Shown here: piece after piece, positions 24,548-34,721 of the stretch
Layout of the letters: the number at the start of each line of letters is the position of its first letter
Numbering within the stretch: position 1 is the stretch's first letter
Assembly: GCA_030065935.1 (NCBI GenBank)
Contig: JASJCP010000059.1
Coordinates: forward strand, 1-45,488
DNA length: 45,488 nt
From: Xenococcaceae cyanobacterium MO_167.B27
Lineage (GTDB): Bacteria > Cyanobacteriota > Cyanobacteriia > Cyanobacteriales > Xenococcaceae
Direction of reading: 5' to 3'
The notes under the pieces: generated by a model
What the model was told of the DNA's origin: nothing
The model's input: only the letters and a program-made list of their open reading frames with translations
The model's database searches: none
Position numbers and translations under genes: made by a program

Positions 24548-25972
24548 TTAAAGGCTCAATGATTTAACTAATTCATTAAAAGGTTGCCAGTTATCTTCTT
24601 CAGTAATAGATTGCCAAACTGACTCAATAAGAGGACGAATCAAATATACTTGAGGATTATAAACATTCAAGCGATCGCCTACTTTTTCCATTTCTGACTG
24701 AGATAATTTATTTAAGCATTTATGATACAAAGTTTTCCATTCTTCACTAATTTCAGCAGCAAAAGTAGCATTCTCTAAAATCAAATTACTATGTTCGCGC
24801 CAGCCATAATTAAATCCTTGAGCTAACTCGGCAAAAAAGCCACCATAAATAATATCTGTATTGCGCAATAAATTAATAGTAGCTGTTAACAACTCTTCTG
24901 CTTCAGGAGTAAAGATCCCATCAAAACCCAATCGCTGTAACATCAACTGTTGATGAGTAGAGCTATAGCAATCATCAAATTGGGCTAATCCTGCTTCCAA
25001 ATCCGATTCTGAAATTACAGCACTTAATGGAGCTTGTAACATCTCCAAATTTAACTTACAAATAAAAGGTTGATTCCCATAACTGTAGCGTCTTCCATAG
25101 TCAAAATATGCAGCAGTAAACTGGGGTTCATAAGTAGGAATAAAAGCATAGGGACCATAGTCAAAACTTTCCCCAGTAATAGACATATTATCTGTATTTA
25201 AAACACCATGACAAAAACCAGCAGCCATCCATTGTGCTGTTAACTTTGCCACCCTCTCTACCAATTCACTATAAAATAAAGCATATTTGGCTTCTGTATC
25301 AGGAATCTGAGGATAATATACCCCAATTACCCGATCTAGCAGTTTCTTAATTAAATCAGGACGCTTTATATGATGTAGCCTTTCAAAAGTACCAAAACGA
25401 ATATGGGAACGGCTAAACCTTATCATTACAGAAGAACGAGTAGGAGATGGTTCATCACCACGCCATAAAGATTCTCCTGTCTCAATCATACTCAAACACC
25501 GAGAAGTACGAACCCCTAAACGATGTAAAGCTTCTGCTGCTAATACCTCTCTCACACCCCCTTTTAGAGTTAACCTTCCATCCGCAGTACGAGAATAGGG
25601 AGTTTGACCCGAACCTTTTGTGCCAAAATCATATAGTTCCCCGTCTGTACCCCTTACCTGTCCATAAAGAAAACCTCTACCATCCCCTAGAAAGGGGTTA
25701 TACTTTCCAAATTGATAACCGTGGTAGCGTAAGGCTAAAAAAGGTCTAACTCCCTGAAATTTGCCAAAAGCTTCTATAAAATGGCGGTCGCTGACTAATT
25801 CTGAGTCTAATCCCATAATAGGCAATAGGCGATCGTTTCTAAACCGCAAGATGTGCTGAGGAAAGTCGGCTGCTGCTACAATATCGTAATAATCTTCTCC
25901 CAGATAGTTTTCTACTTCTGGTTCGTATTCAAGATTTAAAAAAGGATTTAGTGCGAGGGGAAATTGGTTCAT
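24548..25972 (-). CDS. selO: SelO/YdiU pseudokinase-fold protein AMPylase, 474 aa
   Basis: SelO has a kinase fold with inverted ATP and transfers AMP to protein hydroxyls. Family signatures are clear: [21 protein letters not shown] near the glycine-rich region, [39 protein letters not shown], then [20 protein letters not shown], which holds the catalytic Asp/Asn pair, and [18 protein letters not shown]. The length is close to the usual 480 or so. It is an independent minus-strand gene after psbK. In other bacteria SelO is tied to redox stress; nothing in this context tests that. Confidence 0.95.
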   Translation of the reverse strand: MNQFPLALNPFLNLEYEPEVENYLGEDYYDIVAAADFPQHILRFRNDRLLPIMGLDSELVSDRHFIEAFGKFQGVRPFLALRYHGYQFGKYNPFLGDGRGFLYGQVRGTDGELYDFGTKGSGQTPYSRTADGRLTLKGGVREVLAAEALHRLGVRTSRCLSMIETGESLWRGDEPSPTRSSVMIRFSRSHIRFGTFERLHHIKRPDLIKKLLDRVIGVYYPQIPDTEAKYALFYSELVERVAKLTAQWMAAGFCHGVLNTDNMSITGESFDYGPYAFIPTYEPQFTAAYFDYGRRYSYGNQPFICKLNLEMLQAPLSAVISESDLEAGLAQFDDCYSSTHQQLMLQRLGFDGIFTPEAEELLTATINLLRNTDIIYGGFFAELAQGFNYGWREHSNLILENATFAAEISEEWKTLYHKCLNKLSQSEMEKVGDRLNVYNPQVYLIRPLIESVWQSITEEDNWQPFNELVKSLSL

Positions 25973-26033
25973 CGGTCATCAAATTAAGCAGGCTTTAAAA
26001 TACACCATAAAATATTTAACAATAGTTAACAAC

Positions 26034-26058
26034 AAAAAAAGCATCCCCCTGGATGCTT
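26034..26058 (-). terminator. Rho-independent terminator of psbK
   Basis: On the minus strand AAGCATCC-AGGG-GGATGCTT is followed by a T-run (26038 down to 26034). It lies about 28 bases past the psbK stop, and separates psbK from selO transcription. Confidence 0.85.
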
Positions 26059-26085
26059 CAAATTGTAATTTAAAATATCCTTGAT

Positions 26086-26223
26086 TTATCTAAATCCTAC
26101 TGCTGCTTGCCAAACAAAAGCTAATAAAAGGAAAAATAAGGGAATCAAGGGTAATACATCAACCAAAGGACTAAATGCTTGATAAGCTTCTGGCAATTCT
26201 GCCAATAGCACTGTTAGTTCCAT
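26086..26223 (-). CDS. psbK: Photosystem II reaction centre protein PsbK
   Basis: A 45-codon gene starting at ATG 26221-26223 and ending at TAA 26086-26088. The mature part KLPEAY-type sequence reads [19 protein letters not shown], followed by the single membrane helix [17 protein letters not shown], which is diagnostic for PsbK. The first eight residues (MELTVLLA) are the short leader that is removed. PsbK binds near CP43 and helps stabilise photosystem II and its plastoquinone-side lipids in the thylakoid membrane. It is monocistronic with its own terminator. Confidence 0.97.
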   Translation of the reverse strand: MELTVLLAELPEAYQAFSPLVDVLPLIPLFFLLLAFVWQAAVGFR

Positions 26224-26336
26224 ATATCGCTCTACCTTCCTAGTATTTTTTTAAAAGATAGTAGCAATAGTATCATGAAAAATGCGCCCGCTTCGACCAG
26301 CAGACGCACCCAATTAATAATTTAGATTGTACTCAA

Positions 26337-27662
<1,326 letters not shown>

Positions 27663-27684
27663 TTAATAGCCTATCATTGGAAGG

Positions 27685-27698
27685 GTATACCTAGTTAC
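27685..27698 (-). promoter_or_regulatory. Candidate NtcA box upstream of petH
   Basis: GTATACCTAGTTAC fits GTA-N8-TAC exactly, the binding pattern of the nitrogen regulator NtcA, and is palindromic at its ends. It is about 150 bases before the long-form petH start. NtcA control of petH is established in other cyanobacteria. A well-spaced -10 box about 22 bases downstream was not clear, so the exact promoter is unsure. The gap to prk (27537-28085) holds nothing else recognised. Confidence 0.55.
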
Positions 27699-28085
27699 AA
27701 TTAAGATAGCTCTCCTGATTCATGGTTAGATTAGAAAGGCAGTAATTATCCATCTAGTTCAGGTTATCGAAACTAAAATGTCTAGATTGTTACAAAGAAG
27801 TCAATTTTAGTTTTTTTTAAGCCTTAATTTGAGTTTACAATTTTACTCTTGTAGAGTGGGTATAGCTTCTGGTAAACTTTGTCAAAGTTAGTAGTTAGTA
27901 TTAGATACTTGCTTAAAAAGCCCTTAGTCGAATGTTACAACAACATAATCTTGACCTAGCTCACTGCTTTTTTTAATATCAGATTGAAAGAAAAGCTTGA
28001 GATTTATAGATAGATTAATGAGATAATTTGACTTGGACTTGATTAATAACTATGGTTTAAATCATTTTTGTAAAAGAGGGAAGTT

Positions 28086-29081
28086 ATGACTGGCGATTTT
28101 GACCGCGTGATACTCATTGGAGTAGCAGGGGATTCTGGATGTGGTAAATCGACTTTTCTTCGTCGTTTGACTGATTTGTTTGGCGAAGAGTTTATGACCG
28201 TTATTTGTTTAGACGACTATCATAGTCTAGATCGTAAGGGTAGAAAAGCAGCAGGTGTTACAGCTTTAAACCCCAAAGCTAATAATTTTGATTTGATGTA
28301 CGAGCAAATCAAAGCCCTTAAAGAAGGAAAAGCTATTGAAAAACCAATTTATAATCACGAAACAGGAGAAATCGATCCTCCAGAAACAGTAGAACCTAAC
28401 AAGGTTATCGTAGTTGAAGGATTACACCCTATATATGACGAGAGAGTTCGTGGCTTATTAGACTTTAGCGTCTATCTCGACATCAGCGACGAAGTAAAAA
28501 TTCAGTGGAAAATTCAACGAGATATGGCAGAAAGAGGTCACACCTATGAAGATGTGCTAGCCTCAATCAATGCTAGAAAGCCTGACTTTACCGCTTACAT
28601 TGAACCACAAAAAGAGTTTGCTGATGTAGTAATTCAAGTCTTACCTACTAAGTTGGTAAATGATAAAGAAAGTAAACTACTAAGAGTACGTCTAGTTCAA
28701 AAAGAAGGTATCGAAAACTTTGAGACTGTCTATCTATTCGACGAAGGTTCTACTATTGACTGGCGACCTTGTGGACGTAAACTAACCTGTGCTTATCCTG
28801 GTATTAAAATGTACTATGGTCCAGATAGCTTTATGGGTAACGAAGTTTCCATCCTAGAAGTAGATGGTCAATTCGACAATCTTGAAGAAATGATTTATCT
28901 CGAAAGCCACCTCAGCCGAACTGGTACTAAGCACTACGGAGAAATGACAGAATTACTCCTTCAACACAAAGAGTATCCAGGTTCTAACAATGGTACTGGT
29001 TTGTTCCAAGTACTAGTAGGACTCAAAATGCGTGAGACTTACGAGAAACTCACACAAGTTAAAGAACCTGCTGCTGTGTAA
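28086..29081 (+). CDS. prk: Phosphoribulokinase
   Basis: Prk uses ATP to phosphorylate ribulose-5-phosphate to ribulose-1,5-bisphosphate, the substrate of Rubisco. The P-loop GVAGDSGCGKSTFLRRL lies at residues 12-28, CLDDYHSLDRKGRK and VIVVEGLHPIYDERV carry the catalytic Asp and Walker B part. Cys pairs for redox/CP12 control are present: Cys in the P-loop and CLDDYH at the N-terminus, CGRKLTCAYPG near residue 230. A GAGG Shine-Dalgarno precedes the ATG. It is divergent from petH, which supplies NADPH to the same cycle, and ends in its own terminator. Confidence 0.98.
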   Translation: MTGDFDRVILIGVAGDSGCGKSTFLRRLTDLFGEEFMTVICLDDYHSLDRKGRKAAGVTALNPKANNFDLMYEQIKALKEGKAIEKPIYNHETGEIDPPETVEPNKVIVVEGLHPIYDERVRGLLDFSVYLDISDEVKIQWKIQRDMAERGHTYEDVLASINARKPDFTAYIEPQKEFADVVIQVLPTKLVNDKESKLLRVRLVQKEGIENFETVYLFDEGSTIDWRPCGRKLTCAYPGIKMYYGPDSFMGNEVSILEVDGQFDNLEEMIYLESHLSRTGTKHYGEMTELLLQHKEYPGSNNGTGLFQVLVGLKMRETYEKLTQVKEPAAV

Positions 29082-29123
29082 AGTTGGATTAACGACTCAG
29101 GTATTTTTAAAATTATGATGACA

Positions 29124-29150
29124 AGAGCTATTAATAGCTCTCTTTTTTTT
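29124..29150 (+). terminator. Rho-independent terminator of prk
   Basis: AGAGCTATTAATAGCTCT (29124-29141) is a perfect self-complementary stem followed by eight T. It lies 43 bases after the prk stop. Confidence 0.9.
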
Positions 29151-29248
29151 GATAAAACCTGATTCTCACATTTTTCCCCCACACAGCCCACACTCTATCA
29201 TCAATATTTTATATTTAATTTCATCCAGCTACTTAACTATATTGAATT

Positions 29249-30025
29249 ATGATCTACTCATTGCCGACAATTATTGCCCTGGATTTTGATGGAGTAATCT
29301 GTGATGGTTTAAAGGAATATTTTGCCACGACCAAACGAGCTTATGAGCAAATTTGGCAACAAAACCTTGAACAAAACTTACAGAAACTAGAAATAAGTTT
29401 TTATAAACTACGCCCTGTAATTGAAACGGGTTGGGAAATGCCAGTTTTATTACGAGCTATAATCCTGGAAATAGATGAATCAGAAATACTGACATCTTGG
29501 AATTTAGTTAGAGATCAAATAGTTGCTACAGAAAAATTAGATACTAAACTAGTTGGTAACACTTTAGATTCTATGAGAGATGATTGGATTACTGATGATT
29601 TAACTAGCTGGTTAGAATTACATCGTTTTTATCCTGGTATTTTAGAAATAGTAACCAAAATTATTAGCTCTTCTAGCGAACTATATATAGTTACAACCAA
29701 AGAAGGTAGATTTGTTCAACAACTATTACAGCAGCAAGAAATTTCTCTACCAAGAGATAAAATTATTGGTAAAGAATCAAAACGTCCCAAGTATGAAACT
29801 CTCCGATTATTACGAGATAACAGCCAAAACCCAGATGTAAGTTTTTGGTTTGTCGAAGATAGATTACCAGCCTTACAACTAGTTAAAGAACAACCAGACT
29901 TAAAACCCATAGTTAAATTATTTATGGCTGACTGGGGATATAATATAGAACGAGATCGCCTAATCGCCTCGAACGACCCAGATCTTGAATTAATCTCTCT
30001 AGAAGAATTGACACAAAAATTTTAA
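29249..30025 (+). CDS. HAD-superfamily hydrolase, 258 aa
   Basis: Residues 9-15 ALDFDGV carry the nucleophile Asp of motif I (DxD form: Asp-Phe-Asp-Gly-Val). Motif II is LYIVTTKEG with Thr, the motif III Lys is in the KIIGKESKRPKYETL region, and motif IV FVEDRLPAL has the acidic pair. A helical cap lies between about 20 and 125. It is therefore probably a phosphatase of a small phosphorylated metabolite. The substrate cannot be told from sequence. It stands between prk and the toxin-antitoxin debris, with no operon partner; the next gene begins six bases later but is unrelated. Confidence 0.85.
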   Translation: MIYSLPTIIALDFDGVICDGLKEYFATTKRAYEQIWQQNLEQNLQKLEISFYKLRPVIETGWEMPVLLRAIILEIDESEILTSWNLVRDQIVATEKLDTKLVGNTLDSMRDDWITDDLTSWLELHRFYPGILEIVTKIISSSSELYIVTTKEGRFVQQLLQQQEISLPRDKIIGKESKRPKYETLRLLRDNSQNPDVSFWFVEDRLPALQLVKEQPDLKPIVKLFMADWGYNIERDRLIASNDPDLELISLEELTQKF

Positions 30026-30031
30026 ATCAAT

Positions 30032-30268
30032 ATGAAAACACTAATCAAATTGAAAATTGAAAAATTTGAAGAACAAGGGCAAGAGTATTTTGTCGCAACT
30101 AGCGATGAATTACAAGGATTAGTTGCTGAAGGAGAAACTGTAGAGAAAGTGATAGAAATTGCCGAGGATGTTGCTCGTACCTTGCTGGAACTTGAACAAG
30201 AAAATAAATTTAAAGATTTCGCGATCCATTTTGGATTTGATTTGGCATATTATCACTTTACCGCTTAG
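30032..30268 (+). CDS. DUF1902/HicB-like protein with a chimeric tail, 78 aa
   Basis: Strand-turn-strand KIEKFEEQGQEYFVATSDEL and the following helix GETVEKVIEIAEDVARTLLE are typical of DUF1902/HicB-fold antitoxins. No HicA-like toxin is beside it. The end is odd: from about 30248 the DNA matches part of the wzm gene (32059 onward), so the last residues YYHFTA and the stop come from duplicated wzm sequence. A near copy of codons 58-71 is left at 31388-31429 with a different continuation, which may be the original tail. Confidence 0.75.
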   Translation: MKTLIKLKIEKFEEQGQEYFVATSDELQGLVAEGETVEKVIEIAEDVARTLLELEQENKFKDFAIHFGFDLAYYHFTA

Positions 30269-30271
30269 AGG

Positions 30272-30371
30272 GCGATCGCGTTTTTGGCTTCAATGGGTGT
30301 AGGGTTATGGTTATCTGCTCTTAATGTTCAGTATAGAGATTTTCGTTACATCGTTCCTTTTATTATTCAGT
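30272..30371 (+). repeat. Exact 100 bp copy of an internal wzm segment
   Basis: Bases 30272-30371 are identical to 32084-32183 inside the ABC-transporter permease gene, starting at GCGATCGCG and ending at TTATTATTCAGT. Similarity extends weakly some 20 bases further left, with a one-base length difference. It is a noncoding duplicate here. Confidence 0.95.
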
Positions 30372-30472
30372 ATAGAGTATCCAAAATATAGAGATATCCC
30401 GTCTGGCAGCAATGGAACAAGAGTCAGAAAAAATGGTACAAGGAGAATTAGAAGTCTATTGATAATAAAATC

Positions 30473-30778
30473 ATGAAGCGCGTTATCGATTTACCAGACG
30501 AATTAGCTCAAAGCCTAGATACTTATTTACAAGAACATCCAGAGGAAACTTTTTTTAGTCTCGTTAAGGAAGCTTTAGAAAATAAACTAACATCTTCAGA
30601 AACGATACCGACTTGGGAAGAAACTTTAAAACGAATTGAAGCACGAAGAAAAAAAATTCATGGGCGGACTGGCGGAAAACCTTTCAAGCCATCTGTGACT
30701 GAAATTATCCATCAAATGCGAGAAGAAAGAGATGAACAATTGATGCAAGCTTGTTTTCCTCAAGAAGAGGAAAAATAA
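30473..30778 (+). CDS. VapB-like antitoxin, 101 aa
   Basis: The N-terminus KRVIDLPDELAQSLDTYLQ has the ribbon-helix-helix pattern of DNA-binding antitoxins, and the tail (about 50-101) is charged and helical, as expected for a toxin-wrapping segment (TEIIHQMREERDEQLM). Its stop overlaps the toxin start by one base (TAATG), the classical order for antitoxin then toxin. It should neutralise the PIN toxin and repress the pair's own promoter. Confidence 0.8.
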   Translation: MKRVIDLPDELAQSLDTYLQEHPEETFFSLVKEALENKLTSSETIPTWEETLKRIEARRKKIHGRTGGKPFKPSVTEIIHQMREERDEQLMQACFPQEEEK

Positions 30779-31203
30779 TGCCAGAAATTATTTGTGTTGA
30801 TGCTAACTTTATCGTGCGTTTGCTATCAGCTCCTCCTAATGCAATTTCTTATAATAATTTATGGCGACAATGGAAAACCGTAGGTAATCAAATTATTGCT
30901 CCGACAATATATTGCTACGAAGTTACTAATGTCTTCCATCGCATGAGTTTAGCAGGGCAAATTTTACCTGAAGAAGCAGAACAGTTACTAGAATCCGCTT
31001 TAAATTTAGGAATTACCTTGTATGGTGACAAAGCTTTGCATCAAAGGGCTTTAATCTTAGCCAGAAGTTTGAATCTTTCTGCTGCTTACGATGCTCATTA
31101 CCTTGCTCTATCAGAGAGATTCAATGCTGAATTTTACACTTCCGACCGAAGATTATTTAACACCGTAAAAGATACTTTCTCTTGGATTAATCTAGTTACG
31201 TGA
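30778..31203 (+). CDS. vapC: PIN-domain toxin, VapC-like, 141 aa
   Basis: VapC toxins are Mg-dependent RNases. The start at 30778 gives MPEIICVDANFIVRLL; longer starts would run back into the antitoxin. The acidic residues of the PIN site are in VDANF (Asp), CYEVTNVFHR (Glu), AAYDAHYLAL (Asp) and FYTSDRRLF (Asp). The length is typical. It is translationally coupled with the upstream antitoxin. The set appears complete, unlike the HicB and DUF1902 fragments around it. Confidence 0.88.
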   Translation: MPEIICVDANFIVRLLSAPPNAISYNNLWRQWKTVGNQIIAPTIYCYEVTNVFHRMSLAGQILPEEAEQLLESALNLGITLYGDKALHQRALILARSLNLSAAYDAHYLALSERFNAEFYTSDRRLFNTVKDTFSWINLVT

Positions 31204-31299
31204 AGTATCACCTTGTGTAAAAATATCCTCAGTTAAACACTCTGCAACAAAAGCTCCATCTTCTTCTTGGGATACTTCAAATACAATAATATTTTTCAC
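31192..31299 (-). pseudogene. HicB-type antitoxin stub, 35 codons
   Basis: A GTG at 31297-31299, preceded by a good GGAG Shine-Dalgarno, opens MKNIIVFEVSQEEDGAFVAE and continues CLTEDIFTQGDTSRN. This is the first half of a HicB-like antitoxin (strand, turn, strand). It then stops where family members continue with a helix and DNA-binding domain. Its last codons overlap the 3' end of vapC on the other strand, so vapC insertion probably cut it. Confidence 0.65.
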
Positions 31300-31603
31300 A
31301 TTTGTAGTCTCCGAAAATTAGAGACAAACACGATCATTTCTTATTATATCTAGCTCGCGCGATCGCAGTTAGGCAAAAAAAATGATCATAAATTTAAAGA
31401 TTTCGCGCTCGATTTTGGATTCGATTTGGGTACTTTAACAATGACAGGGATCAAATCACTGACAAAACCCATTATTTATGTATGGTCGAATCCTCTAGTA
31501 ACAATTCACAGAGAAGACAAAACACTCAAAAGCGTGTAACCTTTTATACGCTAATTACTTAAATTAATTTGTATTTGATCTCAGAAAATTCTCTTAATAG
31601 ATA
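31300..31603. other. Noncoding gap with DUF1902 remnant
   Basis: Bases 31388-31429 repeat 30204-30245 (a segment of the DUF1902 gene) with about five differences in 42, and read KFKDFALDFGFDLGTL. Two TGATCAT motifs lie nearby. Nothing else gene-like is seen. The promoter of the polysaccharide operon should lie near the right end, before 31604. Confidence 0.65.
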
Positions 31604-32425
31604 ATGAGCCAAGAATTAATTATTGAAGCTGGTCGCACGGAAAGGCAATATTGGAAAGATATTTGGCGTTATCGAGAGTTATTTTATTTTCTGGCTTGGC
31701 GAGATATATTAGTACGTTACAAACAAACTATTATTGGTATAGCCTGGGCATTACTCAGACCATTTTTGACCACAGTAGTTTTTACGCTAGTATTTAGCAA
31801 ATTAGCCAAACTTCCTTCAGAAGGTGCGCCCTATCCTATATTAGTTTTTGCAGGAATGCTTCCCTGGCAATTTTTTGCCAATGCTTTAGCAGAATGTAGC
31901 AACAGCTTAATTACTAACGCTAATCTGATTTCTAAAGTTTATTTTCCCCGTTTAATAGTACCCATCAGCGCAGTGATAGTCAGTTTTGTAGATTTTTTAA
32001 TTTCTGGAATGATTTTACTGGGGTTAATGGCTTGGTATGATTTTGTCCCGAGTTGGCGTATTATAACTTTACCGCTTTTTATTGCGATCGCGTTTTTGGC
32101 TTCAATGGGTGTAGGGTTATGGTTATCTGCTCTTAATGTTCAGTATAGAGATTTTCGTTACATCGTTCCTTTTATTATTCAGTTTGGCTTGTATATCTCT
32201 CCTGTAGGTTTTAGTAGTAATATTGTCCCCGAACAATGGCGATGGTTATACTCTCTCAATCCAATGGTAGGAGTTATCGACGGTTTTCGATGGGCAATTA
32301 TTGGCGGAGATATTCAGATTTACTGGTTAGGTTTTAGTCTTTCTCTGGGTTTAGTAGTTTTTCTGTTTACTACTGGTGTTTGGTATTTCCGTAGAATGGA
32401 ACGAACTTTTGCTGATGTAATTTAG
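31604..32425 (+). CDS. wzm: ABC-2 polysaccharide exporter permease Wzm
   Basis: This is the membrane half of a Wzm-Wzt type transporter, which moves a lipid-linked glycan across the inner membrane. The N-terminus YRELFYFLAWRDILVRYKQT is the amphipathic interface helix of the family, followed by six membrane helices (for example GIAWALLRPFLTTVVFTLVF, IAFLASMGVGLWLSALNV). The conserved NVQYRDFRYIVPFIIQ and the end LNPMVGVIDGFRWAIIGG are diagnostic. The length of 273 is usual. It is the first gene of the co-directional glycan cluster. Part of this gene, 32084-32183, has an exact copy at 30272-30371. Confidence 0.95.
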   Translation: MSQELIIEAGRTERQYWKDIWRYRELFYFLAWRDILVRYKQTIIGIAWALLRPFLTTVVFTLVFSKLAKLPSEGAPYPILVFAGMLPWQFFANALAECSNSLITNANLISKVYFPRLIVPISAVIVSFVDFLISGMILLGLMAWYDFVPSWRIITLPLFIAIAFLASMGVGLWLSALNVQYRDFRYIVPFIIQFGLYISPVGFSSNIVPEQWRWLYSLNPMVGVIDGFRWAIIGGDIQIYWLGFSLSLGLVVFLFTTGVWYFRRMERTFADVI

Positions 32426-32620
32426 TCTTGACTATATCTTTGATAATTATTCTGTCCCAAGATTATAGTCTATATATCTCTGAATACATATTCATTCATA
32501 AGAGATCGCCTTTACCAGTACTCAGCAAAAAAAAACTCTCCCAGATGATCGCTTTTAACTAACAATTGGGCATCCTAGTGATGAAGCTCACATAAAGTTA
32601 CTGTAAAGTTTAGTAATAGC

Positions 32621-33910
32621 GTGTCTGATACTATCATTAGGGTCGAAAATCTCGGTAAAAAGTATATCATCTCCCATCAACAAGAAGGGCGATCGAATTA
32701 CACTGCTTTACGAGATGTGATTGCTAATGGTGCTAAGTCTTTAATCAAAAGATTTACTCAACCTCCTCCAGAAAAACTCGACAAAGAAGAGTTTTGGGCG
32801 TTAAAAGATGTATCCTTTGAAATCAAACAAGGAGATGTAGTTGGTATCATTGGGCGCAATGGCGCAGGAAAATCAACCCTACTCAAAATTTTAAGTCGCA
32901 TTACCGAACCCACTACAGGGCGCATTTCTATTAAAGGAAGAGTCGCCAGTCTCTTAGAAGTAGGTACGGGTTTTCATCCAGAGTTGACTGGTAGAGAAAA
33001 CATCTATCTCAATGGTGCAATTCTAGGGATGAGTCGAGTAGAGATTAAAAAGAAGTTTGATGAGATAGTTGCGTTTGCAGAGGTAGAAAAGTTTTTAGAT
33101 ACTCCTGTTAAGAGATATTCATCGGGAATGTATGTACGTTTAGCGTTTGCAGTAGCAGCCCATCTTGAACCAGAAATTTTAGTAGTAGATGAAGTACTAG
33201 CAGTTGGTGATGCTGCGTTTCAGAAAAAATGTCTAGGAAAAATGGGAGATGTGGCAACCAAGGAAGGAAGAACCGTTTTATTTGTTAGTCATAATATGGG
33301 AACGATTAAATCCTTATGCAATTCTGGTGTTCTTCTTAATAAAGGAAATTTAGTTAAACATGGCATTACCTCTGAAATTGTTGATTCTTATCTTCTATCT
33401 GATATGGGTAAAAACAGAGAGCAAGGTGAGATTTATTGGTTAGATAGCAAGACAGCACCTGGTGGTAAGGAAATGCGCCTGATATCTATCCGTCTACTTA
33501 ATCACAGATATGAAGTTCAATATAATTTTGATAGTGAACAGCTCATTCATATAGAAATTTCTTACAAGCTTTTTGAAGTAGTAAGAGGAATGAGAATGAT
33601 TCTTCAAGTAATTAATTCTGAAGGAGTTCTCGCTTTTGCTTCTACGGATCATGCTTTTCGGGAAGAAGAATCAAAACCAGGTGAATATCATACTATCTGT
33701 ACTATTCCTCCCTATTTACTAAATTCAGGATTGTACTTTATTAAAATCCATTCTGGATGTCCAGGGGTAAAAGTTTTGATTCAAGGACAAGAATTTTTGA
33801 ATTTTTTTATTGAAAAAAGTATTCATCACGGTTCTTTGTTTTCGGAAAAATGGCCTGGTGTTGTTGCTCCCAAGCTTAATTGGAATACTAAGTTAATAAC
33901 AAAAATCTAA
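32621..33910 (+). CDS. wzt: ABC transporter ATPase Wzt with glycan-binding tail
   Basis: The GTG at 32621 starts the ATPase. Walker A GRNGAGKSTLLKIL (about 80), signature YSSGMYVRLAFAVAAHLEP, Walker B ILVVDEVLAVGD and the switch His in LFVSHNMG are all present. The N-terminal part includes the long insert typical of polysaccharide exporters (LRDVIANGAKSLIKRF). From about residue 270 to 429 a beta-sandwich Wzt-C domain follows, which in O-antigen exporters recognises the finished, capped chain. So chain-end modification, perhaps by the adjacent sulfotransferase or methyltransferases, may be needed for export. There is a gap of about 195 bp after wzm. Confidence 0.95.
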   Translation: MSDTIIRVENLGKKYIISHQQEGRSNYTALRDVIANGAKSLIKRFTQPPPEKLDKEEFWALKDVSFEIKQGDVVGIIGRNGAGKSTLLKILSRITEPTTGRISIKGRVASLLEVGTGFHPELTGRENIYLNGAILGMSRVEIKKKFDEIVAFAEVEKFLDTPVKRYSSGMYVRLAFAVAAHLEPEILVVDEVLAVGDAAFQKKCLGKMGDVATKEGRTVLFVSHNMGTIKSLCNSGVLLNKGNLVKHGITSEIVDSYLLSDMGKNREQGEIYWLDSKTAPGGKEMRLISIRLLNHRYEVQYNFDSEQLIHIEISYKLFEVVRGMRMILQVINSEGVLAFASTDHAFREEESKPGEYHTICTIPPYLLNSGLYFIKIHSGCPGVKVLIQGQEFLNFFIEKSIHHGSLFSEKWPGVVAPKLNWNTKLITKI

Positions 33911-33912
33911 AT

Positions 33913-34692
33913 ATGTTTAACTTAAAACAAATTATATTTAAGAAAAAATATCAAAAAATATTTAATAATATTGATATATATCCCGATGATATTTTTTTAG
34001 TGTCTTACCCAAAATCGGGAAATACATGGCTTCGATTTTTAATTGGTAATTATTTAACAAGCAATAAATGTGATTTTAATAATTCTCATTTAATAATTCC
34101 TGATATTCATTTTAATCCAGAAGATTGTAATTATATAAAAAGACCAAGATTTATTAAAAGCCACATACCTTTTACAACTAAATATAATAAAGTTATTTAT
34201 TTAGTCAGAGATGGCCGTGATGTTGCAGTATCTTATTATTTTTATATGCTTAAATATGGAAAAATACATAAATCAACTAAATTTGAAAATTTTCTTGAAA
34301 TTTTCAATTCTGGTAATTTAGATAAATATACATTATGGAGCGATCATGTAAAATCTTGGATTACAAATTCATCTAACAATTTTTTTTTATTGACATATGA
34401 AGAATTAAAAAAATATCCAATATCATCACTTGCCAATGTTTTAAGTTTTTCGGAAATTGCATTTGATTATAAGCGGATATTATCTGCTGTTAATGCATCA
34501 AGTTTTGATGCTATGAAAAAAATAGAGCAAAAGCAACATGATCAAGTTAGTTTATTTGCAAATTCAGATCCAAATATTCAATTTGTTAGAAATGGTGAAA
34601 TAGGAGAATGGAAAAAGTTTTTCACTACTGAATCTGTTGAAAATTTTATAAATATTCATGGTGATGCTCTTAAAATGTTAAGTTATATATAA
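33913..34692 (+). CDS. PAPS-dependent sulfotransferase, 259 aa
   Basis: It transfers sulfate from PAPS, probably to the glycan. The 5'-phosphosulfate loop FLVSYPKSGNTWLRFLIGNY is at residues about 29-48 and the 3'-phosphate motif KVIYLVRDGRDVAVSYY at about 93-109. The end has FVRNGEIGEWKKFFT, the R-x-G-x-x-G-x-W-K dimer/PAPS motif of cytosolic-type sulfotransferases. It starts two bases after wzt and is much more A+T-rich than wzm/wzt, as are the next genes, which suggests separate acquisition. The acceptor is unknown. Confidence 0.92.
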   Translation: MFNLKQIIFKKKYQKIFNNIDIYPDDIFLVSYPKSGNTWLRFLIGNYLTSNKCDFNNSHLIIPDIHFNPEDCNYIKRPRFIKSHIPFTTKYNKVIYLVRDGRDVAVSYYFYMLKYGKIHKSTKFENFLEIFNSGNLDKYTLWSDHVKSWITNSSNNFFLLTYEELKKYPISSLANVLSFSEIAFDYKRILSAVNASSFDAMKKIEQKQHDQVSLFANSDPNIQFVRNGEIGEWKKFFTTESVENFINIHGDALKMLSYI

Positions 34693-34721
34693 TTTCTTAT
34701 TTCAAATAATATATAAATACT

